Part shown: piece after piece, positions 56,951-64,000 of the stretch
Layout: every line of letters begins with the position of its first letter
Position numbering within the stretch: the first letter of the stretch is position 1
Assembly: GCA_029747585.1 (NCBI GenBank)
Contig: JAPEVF010000128.1
Coordinates: forward strand, 37,164-101,163
Origin: Pleurotus djamor
Taxonomy: Eukaryota > Basidiomycota > Agaricomycetes > Agaricales > Pleurotaceae
Reading direction: 5' to 3'
Length of the DNA stretch: 64,000 nucleotides
Notes under the pieces: generated by a model
Database searches by the model: none
What the model was told of the DNA's origin: nothing
What the model saw: only the letters and a program-made list of their open reading frames with translations
Program-made: the position numbers and the translations under genes

Positions 56951-59900
56951 TTACATGCTCTCCGTATTCCTCTGCCTCAGTTCTTCGGGGAGGACACTTC
57001 GTTCTTCAAAGCCCAAGTTGATACCAGTGGTCTCCTTGACGCCCCGAGAGACGCCGTTGCCTATCGCTGATGCGCCTGTCCGCGTTGTTCGTCCTGCTGT
57101 GCGACCAGCAGACATCGTCCCATTAGTGGCGGCTGAGGTGGCTTGCACTGGCGCCTCAAGAACGGGTTGAGCGAACTGCTCCCGTAGCTTGATGGCAGCT
57201 TGGCGTTGAACCTAGAGCAAGGGTGTTCGAAAAAGTTAAGGCATTGGAACATAGGATACATACCTCAGCGCTGATGGTGCGGAGAACTTGATACAAAGGC
57301 CCAGCGAGACCAAGTTGGAAAATGAGGTAACTAGACGAAACAACGATTAAGACCTTCTCGGGATGTAATCAAGATTGAAGCTCACGCAGAAACCAAGCCA
57401 ATGAGTAGCATAGTGAAGTACAGGGGGTTGAACAAAACCATCATAGCTTCGTTCCAACCGAGGAGGACGAGGATACCATACATCCAAACAGGTATTTGAG
57501 CGATGCTGCTGACAGTACTTCGTTTAGCCTCGACGTAGTACGCATCGGCATCGCGTCTGAATTTGCTCGTAAGATCGAGAGCCTTGGACTCCGTAAACAC
57601 AGTAAGTGATGCTTCGAAGTCGAAGTCTTCTTCGGATGATGTCTCGGTGGGTGGTGACGCTGGAAGGATGTATGCATTTGCGCAGTCGAGAGGTGCCACT
57701 TTCGAGTATAGAGGAATGAGAGAGAGGGTCTAAGAATGAGATCATGAGATCATGGACGGTGGACACGGAGAAGCAGAACGCACTTGGTCTTTTGCTTTCT
57801 TGAAGACCCCATCAATATCATCGTCCGGTCTCCAGACGCGAGGTACACCATGTTCGTCGTAGCGGAACCTCTCTTCGAAGTACGTCCGCAGCTTGCCGAG
57901 GATGACTGTATCCGCGGTCTGCTCGTCGATCTTGTCTTTCAACGAGGTCCATGCTCGCTGGCGGATCGTGGCAAGCGATGTAGCGTTCTCTTCGTCCGTG
58001 CAGTTGAAACCTACATAAAGATTCAGCTAAAAGACCAGTTAAGAGAGAAGGAAACGATGATTACTTTGTGCCTTGGCAAGGTACGACGCTTCAGATTTCT
58101 GCAAGTTCTCCTTGAAAACCTTCAGGATGTTGTCCCACATGTTCGATACAGGTTTGTTGAGCTGAAGCTCAACGGGTTCCGAGATCTGTTTCTTGAATGC
58201 TCGCTAGGATACCATGTGTGAGGGGCTTGACAAGACATCAAGGGGTCAGGAGTGCATACCTCGATGACATTGACCATCTTCTTCGTCTCATCCTTCCTAC
58301 ACTGATTCGCCACGCTCTGCATCTCCTCCTTCAACAACTCAAACTCCTCTTGCCAGTTCCATGCCCCACTCTCCTCTTCGACAACAGCCTCCTTGGCACC
58401 ACTGACGAATTCACTCTCACATTTGGCCTGGGCAGACTTGACTACCTCAGCGAAGTTGTAGCCCTCTCCATTTACACCACCGAGCATCTCCTTCTTGAAG
58501 GTGACGAGGCATGACTTGTGGAGGTTCTTGAGCTGTCCAAGGAAGAGAGGGGATAGGACAGAATCGAGGGAAGCAATGAGGTCGGCACGTTTGCGCTTGT
58601 AAACGCCTTGGTGATAACGTGAGGCATCGCGGTCATAGCGAGCTAATGGAAGACGCGTTAGTACTGGGAGATATTGATATCGAGGGTGAACGTACACAAG
58701 GCCTCTGTTCTCCAGCTCTTCATCAACGCTCCCAAGCCTTCCACGACACGTCCTGACTCAATAGGTCGCTTCTGAGACTTGGCTTGCTCATTGAACTCAG
58801 AGAGTGCGACACCGGATATTTCATCGCAGCGGAATTGAGCGAGTAGCTCTTGCTGAGTTGGGAGATCAAGATCCTTGTTGCTTTGCACTTGTTCCTATGA
58901 CAGAGAGTTTAAAACAGCAACGGTGGACGAAAGCTTGGTGTACATACCCAAATGCCTTCCATGTAGAATGCTACGCCATCGGCCGGGATGCGTTTGTGGT
59001 AGGCAGGCTTGAAGACATAGTCTGGGTCATCCTTGTCAGCGAACCGGCGCCTGAGTGTTTTCAACCCTTCTTGGAACTTCTCGGGAACGAGGTGTTTGTG
59101 AGGCAAACCGGTGAACGCCAAGTCGAAATAGTCCGATAGTTGTGCGTTCTTCAGATCCTCAGGTTTCGACAAAGAGTCCCAGATCCGTAGCATGTCTTGG
59201 GTTAATGTTGCCTCCAAATTGGACAAAGGTGTGGTTCCTATGTGATCTCTGATGACGAAAAGTAGAAGAGTACGCGACGTCGACCCATCGGAAGCTTTCT
59301 TTCCGAAGAGGCCCAGGTTCACTTCGAAGACGGTTTTGAGAAGACCCATGTTGGCGCCCTGGTAGAGTCCGACTTGGTGCTCCCACAGATTCACAATGAG
59401 TACTTCAGAGGAGGCAAGGGAGAAGAGTGCGGATTTGCGTTCAAAGTCTTGATCCTCGCCGCGTTCGCGTCCGTCTGTTCCCTCGACATCCATGACCATG
59501 ACATTCATTCCTTTTCCCCGACACATCCAAATGCCTGTACACGTGCATGAGTGGCCCACTCCATGACGAATACGGCATTCTTACCTTTCGTAGTTTGCTG
59601 GCGCCTGGTTTCATCCATTACGTCGAATGTGGTGCCAAATAGCCCATTCAATAGTGTACCTATTTGTGTCGGTCAGATGGAAAGGGAATGACATAGGGCG
59701 TGCACATCACCGTACTTTTCCCTGTAGATTGCGAACCGAATACTGATACAATGTTGTATGAGAAGCCCGCATCTCGCAGCTGCCAGCTTTCTATCTGAGT
59801 GTTGAGGTCGTGTCTATACCCATGTTAAGCAACGAGAAGCAGTCTAGTCTGTACAGCAGAGCTCACGTAAATGTCTTGGTTTCGTCAATGATTTGTATCC

Positions 59901-59991
59901 GCTGCGCAAGCGGGTCGGATTGGGTCGCTGTTCCGTTTGGTACGTGGCCGTTTTGTAGGGCGGAGGTGGCATCTGCAATTGCTGAGGCCAT
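56951..59991 (-). CDS. SEY1: SEY1/RHD3-type ER membrane-fusion GTPase (834 aa)
   Basis: Dynamin-like GTPase that fuses ER tubules at three-way junctions (functional counterpart of atlastin). Eleven exons in order of translation: 59991-59867, 59813-59716, 59659-59585, 59534-58948, 58894-58696, 58642-58260, 58203-58065, 58010-57784, 57729-57386, 57330-57264, 57211-56951. G1 GSQSTGKS at residues 68-75 is split by intron 2. [11 protein letters not shown] (115-125) holds the G3 motif, and FVIRDH is the usual G4 element. A long helical bundle follows ([19 protein letters not shown] and beyond). Two adjacent membrane helices lie near residues 690-740 ([28 protein letters not shown]), then a short basic cytosolic tail. 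Length matches the family (~780-850). It shares a 475-base divergent promoter region with the BAR gene. Confidence 0.95.
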
Positions 59992-60466
59992 GGTGAGGGT
60001 AAGAGGAGAGTGTGGAAGAGGCCTGGAGAGTGTGAATAGGCTATTAAAGTGATGGTGGAGAGAAGAGAGCGAGTGGTTTGGGTGCGCCAAAAAACGTGAA
60101 GAGAGGATGGGCTCAGGCTGGAGTTGGTTCGCGTCTCGGCTGTGTCGCCCTGAAACGGTATCGCTGTCACACGCTCCTGAAGTAGACAGGAGCCTAGCAG
60201 GGGCAGACATCCCATCCAAGTCACCGCCAGTCCAAGAGCCTCCAAATGCACTGATAGCAACGTCAGTAGGATTGGATTTACCCGAGATACTGCTTGCTAG
60301 AGCTCGCATGCCGCGAGACACAACGAGCAAGCCATTCCTTCCCCACTTCACCAGGCACCGAAATAGGGAGAAGCTGACAAAGCAAAATTACGGCGATGCA
60401 TTCACACCACCAGCGTCATCGTGATTTGTCTCTTTCTACTTCCTTCCATCTTCGCTCGTCCTTTCA
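59992..60466. promoter_or_regulatory. Divergent promoter between SEY1 and RVS161
   Basis: 475 bases separate two start codons on opposite strands, both with no other gene in between. Pyrimidine-rich tracts flank both ATGs. No TATA box is obvious, so the elements that control the two genes are likely shared here. Confidence 0.4.
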
Positions 60467-61756
60467 ATGAGTTGGTCAGGGTATGTTGAATTTATGCAAT
60501 TACATTGTATCATCACTGACAACACACTGCAGGTTCAAAAANGTCTGTCAATCGGGCAGGGACAACGGTGAGCAGCGCCTGTTGTCACCAGCGATGATCT
60601 CGAACGAATGTACCTTCGATGGACGGTGTAGCTCCTCCAAAAGACGGGACAGATAGAACGTACGGTCGACCGCGAATTTGTCGATGAGGAAGCCAAGTAC
60701 AAAATGTGCGTTGTGTCATGCCTTCGAGTCATGTAACAAGGCTGACTCTGACTACGCCCATCCAGCTACGAGAAGGAATGCCAAGCACTACAGAAGGATG
60801 GGAAGGCCTACTGGGACTCTTTGAGAGGTGCTTATACCCTCTGACTTCGGGCTCGCTGGATTGTAGCTGACGCCTCACCCGAAAGCCATGTCTTCCGCGC
60901 AAACACGACTTGCTGAGACGATCGAGGTCTTCTACGGTGCTGCGGACAAAGGGTCAGAAGGAGCCATGGCGAGCCACGCGTACAAGCGCTCCGTGGATGA
61001 CATCGATGGAGGATTTCAACGAGAACTCGTCAGTAATTCCGTCGTGTCACCACCATTGACGCCTAATCGTGCGTATAGGAAGGTCCTTACCGAACGACGG
61101 TCTCAGAACCCTTGGGGAAGATGTGTGCCTACTTCCCAGTGATCAATGAACACATATCGAAGCGAAACAAGAAGGTCAGCTTCTAAGCCAAGTCGGAGCT
61201 TTCAACCATCTTAATCTGTTCACCCTTTAGCTGTTGGACTACGATTCAGCTCGAAGTAGGATGCGCAAGCTCATTGACAAGCCCAGTGAGGATCCAACCA
61301 AGCTACCAAAGGTAAATTCGTCCTTGACATCGCTTTCCACTGTGACTGATCTCTGTTATAGGCCCAACAAGAACATGACGAAACGAAAGAGATGTTTGAA
61401 ATGCTCAACACCCAGCTCATCGAAGAACTCCCCCAACTACTCGATCTTCGAGTACCTTATTTTGATCCTAGCTTTGAAGCTATGATACGGATGCAATCCA
61501 AATTCGCTGAGGAAGGGTATGAGAAGCTCAGTGGTGTCCAACGGTATGATACGTCCGTTCAGGTGTATATCGAGATGGTTGACACCTCTCATATAGATAC
61601 TTTGAGGACAGCGTCAGAGATGATTATACTGCTGGACAACTGGATGCTCAGGTACGCCATGGCTCAGTTGACAACCTGTATCCGTGACTCATACTAGAAC
61701 AGGTCGAGGGCGTGTTACAGGAGATGAGGGAACTCTCCATATGCGGCGGAAGTTAG
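60467..61756 (+). CDS. RVS161: RVS161-type BAR-domain protein (264 aa)
   Basis: Membrane-curving BAR protein that works with an Rvs167-type partner in endocytosis and actin organisation. Ten exons: 60467-60480, 60533-60567, 60632-60705, 60766-60827, 60886-61028, 61079-61174, 61231-61311, 61362-61543, 61597-61651, 61703-61756. The frame requires removal of the n at 60542; with it, the first 16 codons read on into the RTVDREF block. Matches to the family: start MSWSGFKKS, AQTRLAETIEVFYG, CAYFPVINEHISKRNKKLLDYDSAR, LPQLLDLRVPYFDPSF and YFEDSVRDDYTAGQLDAQ. Length is that of yeast Rvs161 (265). There is no SH3 domain, which separates it from Rvs167. The 14-base first exon is unusually small. Confidence 0.93.
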
Positions 61757-62280
61757 GCTATGTCTTTTATTTTATCAGTGTATGATCTCTCGGACATTGC
61801 CCAATATTTTCTTTTGTCTCGGAATAATGCCATCCCTCCTCCCGCGAGTAGGTCCTCAAGTTCACGCCGACATTCATCCGTTTGCTTCAGTTTGTTCTAA
61901 GTACTTATGACTTAAGGCATAATGCGTCACAAAACGCTCGATAAGGGGGACCCAGATAGGTGATCAAGTGAGCGAGTCCTCCATCAGCGCAACCGCTCCA
62001 AGCGCGGTGCGTGCCCAATGTCCATCTGAGTCCTCCGTCATCGCCTGTCTTTCCTACGGTGACAGTCAATCGCAACAACAACGTCGTTTTGAACCAAAGT
62101 TCGGTCAGCCATTAGACCCAATTACTATTTTCTGTGTCATCGGGCAGCCAACACTTCAGAAGTCTGTTATAGTCACTGGCTATACGTACAATACGTCGTT
62201 GCCACCCTGCATAACAAGGTAGTCGTAGAACATTCTTATCAAGGCTATTCGTATGATCTAGCAAATTGATTTGACCGAAT
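61757..62280. other. 3' flank of the BAR gene, no gene recognised
   Basis: About 520 bases with only short frames. The 3' end of the BAR gene should be near 61780-61800. Confidence 0.4.
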
Positions 62281-63995
62281 TCAAGGTCGGACACCCGTGC
62301 AGGAGTAACCGCCGACTCGACTGTGACCTGAGCTCCCATAACTAGAGTAATTTAACATTGAGCGTGAATTCCAAGCATCAGGTATGAAGCCATACAGATC
62401 CATGATAGGGCCATAAGCTGGTATTTGATAAATATTTCGCCCGCCTTTGTTTCCAGGAACTTCAGCCCAAGCGGCTAGGGCCTTCCATTCCTTGGATTTT
62501 CTACTAAGCGTTGGTCTAGTATTGGATCCTTTGAGTCCATCTTGAAGAGCAGCTTGGGTCATGTTCCGTCTGAGTCTTCTTGGTAGGGCCCGCCTGGCGT
62601 GCACAGTGACATGTCTGTAGCTCGCAGTTTCTTCATGAACTTGTTCTGCCTCTACGTCATCTTCTTCAACAGTTAGAGTCCTTGACATGCATATCAATCA
62701 GAGGTCAGATCATAAGCGGGCAATAAGTGGGTGCAAAGCCTTGAAGCCATACATGGTATCTCCTGGCTTGGATGGTGGAAAATATTCTTGTTTCCATAAA
62801 TGGCGCCGCAACGCCCCATAATGCCGTTTAAAGGCTTGAAGGAAGCCTCGAAATACTGGAGGTTTGGGAGACGTCATCAGCAACGACTGTGGTATGTCTA
62901 CATCTGATCGTTGCTGTTGGTCTGTGAAGGAGACACTGAAAGACGTCCCGCATTTTATACTGAATGAGATGTTGACTGAGTAGGGGGAAACACAGAGTGA
63001 GGCTCATCAAATCGTACCATGTCGTACGTCGATTATCTGATGACTGAAAATGATTATCCAGGTTACACTGGGGACAGACACTCGGGCGATTGAAGGTATT
63101 GAGTTTAAGGATTATACTGATGGCCAATTTCGTGTCTTCTGGGATGTTCGGGAGGCCTCCGGTCTCCGTACGAAGGACGACACGATTGCTCCGAGCATTG
63201 TAGAGCTCCCAGGAATTTCTGCGGATGTGGTTCGCGCCAGGAACGTCTCGCGACCATCGCTGTACAAGAGTATCGAATTCCTATTCAAACAACAATCAGT
63301 CCGCTCCATTGATAAGCTACTTTGGCAAACGACGCACCTTCCAAGAAGCGAAGAGTTCTATTGGGATGCACAGGGTTCGATCCAAGTGGTCCTTCAAAAA
63401 AAANCTGAGCCGGAGGGAGGTAGCGTATGCGTGTACTAGATGCTGAGAAGGCCTCTCTCTTCAGGAGCAATTGTCTGGCTTCGTCAAAGTCAACATGTCC
63501 GAGTTTAGTCCAAAATTCAGACTTGATTTCCGAATCTCTTTGTTGTACTAATTCAGCAATTTAAGTAATGGGCGAGGGAGGAGAGGGATTACGTACGAAG
63601 CAAAGAACCGGTAGCATCGTTTGAGCAATCTCTCCTTCTCATTGATGAGCCACTTGATTTTAGCGAGTTTAGGGCTCCACCGAGCGTGAGCATATATCAA
63701 GAGAAACTGAGCTCGAAAGAAACCACATCCAGCAAGGCGACTTTGGATGTTGGTCTCATAAGCCCACAGATCCTCATGGAGGCGTTTAAAATGGATATCG
63801 CATTCATCAAGCACAGCCTGTGTTTGCCTGAAGAAATGAAAGTCCCGTAGATGAGGAACGTGGCGATCCTNNANNGNTNNCNATCCCNTGACNCTGTGCC
63901 TGCCACCACAACACGGAGGAAGTATGCGGCTTTGTGTAGGTATACCCGCTCACGTTGAGCTCACTCTCTCCACTGGCATGTTTGCACATGTGGCA
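62281..63995 (-). CDS. Unresolved gene pieces at the window end
   Basis: Several open segments that look like parts of proteins but could not be joined with confidence. On the minus strand: 63814-63600 (KRLHEDLWAYETNIQSRL, CGFFRAQFLLIYAHARWS), 63540-63400 (EARQLLLKREAFSASST, then QFFLKDHLDRTLCIPIEL if the n at 63404 is removed), and 62697-62281 (WAEVPGNKGGRNIYQIP). On the plus strand 63050-63439 is also open and protein-like (GIEFKDYTDGQFRVFWDV). They could be one gene with many introns, part of a mobile element, or overlapping remains. The cluster of n's at 63871-63892 hides the 5' end. No family recognised. Confidence 0.35.
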
Positions 63996-64000
63996 TTTTA

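Overview
The window looks like nuclear DNA of a filamentous basidiomycete, most likely a mushroom-forming agaricomycete. Genes are dense and broken by many 48-70 base GT-AG introns, there are no operons, and the housekeeping proteins are fungal (SEY1, an RVS161-type BAR protein, PIG-U, a PalC-like BRO1 protein, a secreted M43-type metalloprotease). Exon joins were placed by hand; each multi-exon model keeps one open frame across all its junctions. The species cannot be named from the sequence.

Positions 1-19.6 kb hold an unusual cluster of six related two-finger C2H2 zinc-finger proteins, four on the plus strand and two on the minus strand. Each has a long low-complexity or Pro/Ser-rich N-terminal part, two zinc fingers at the C-terminus, and an intron at exactly the same place: after the first base of the Arg codon before the first zinc-binding His. 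The two minus-strand genes are a tandem duplicate pair within a repeat unit of about 4 kb.

Positions 17-30.4 kb are a rearranged, repeat-rich region. It holds three copies of one segment (about 17.16, 20.67 and 29.16 kb), a minus-strand array of exon-like repeats with many splice-donor-like sites at 22.7-26.8 kb, and a plus-strand array of short repeats of about 120 bases at 27.7-28.5 kb. The last copy of the segment leads into an intact 873-residue gene of unknown function.

Positions 33-45.5 kb hold two tandem four-helix (MARVEL-like) membrane proteins, a 66-base perfect inverted-repeat element beside a broken gene fragment, an F-box/LRR-like protein, and a helical protein of unknown function. 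Positions 46.7-61.8 kb are a conventional housekeeping block: an intron-containing tRNA-Leu, PIG-U (GPI transamidase subunit), a BRO1/PalC-like protein, an SDR oxidoreductase with a C-terminal hydrophobic segment, a probable mitochondrial protein, a secreted metalloprotease, SEY1 (ER fusion GTPase) and RVS161 (BAR protein). The last 2.2 kb contain gene pieces that I could not resolve.

The assembly has two kinds of n. Isolated n's beside base runs are extra bases: removing them restores the frame in three genes. Dense n's at 54.1-55.4 kb sit at third codon positions in the metalloprotease and look like collapsed allelic variation.
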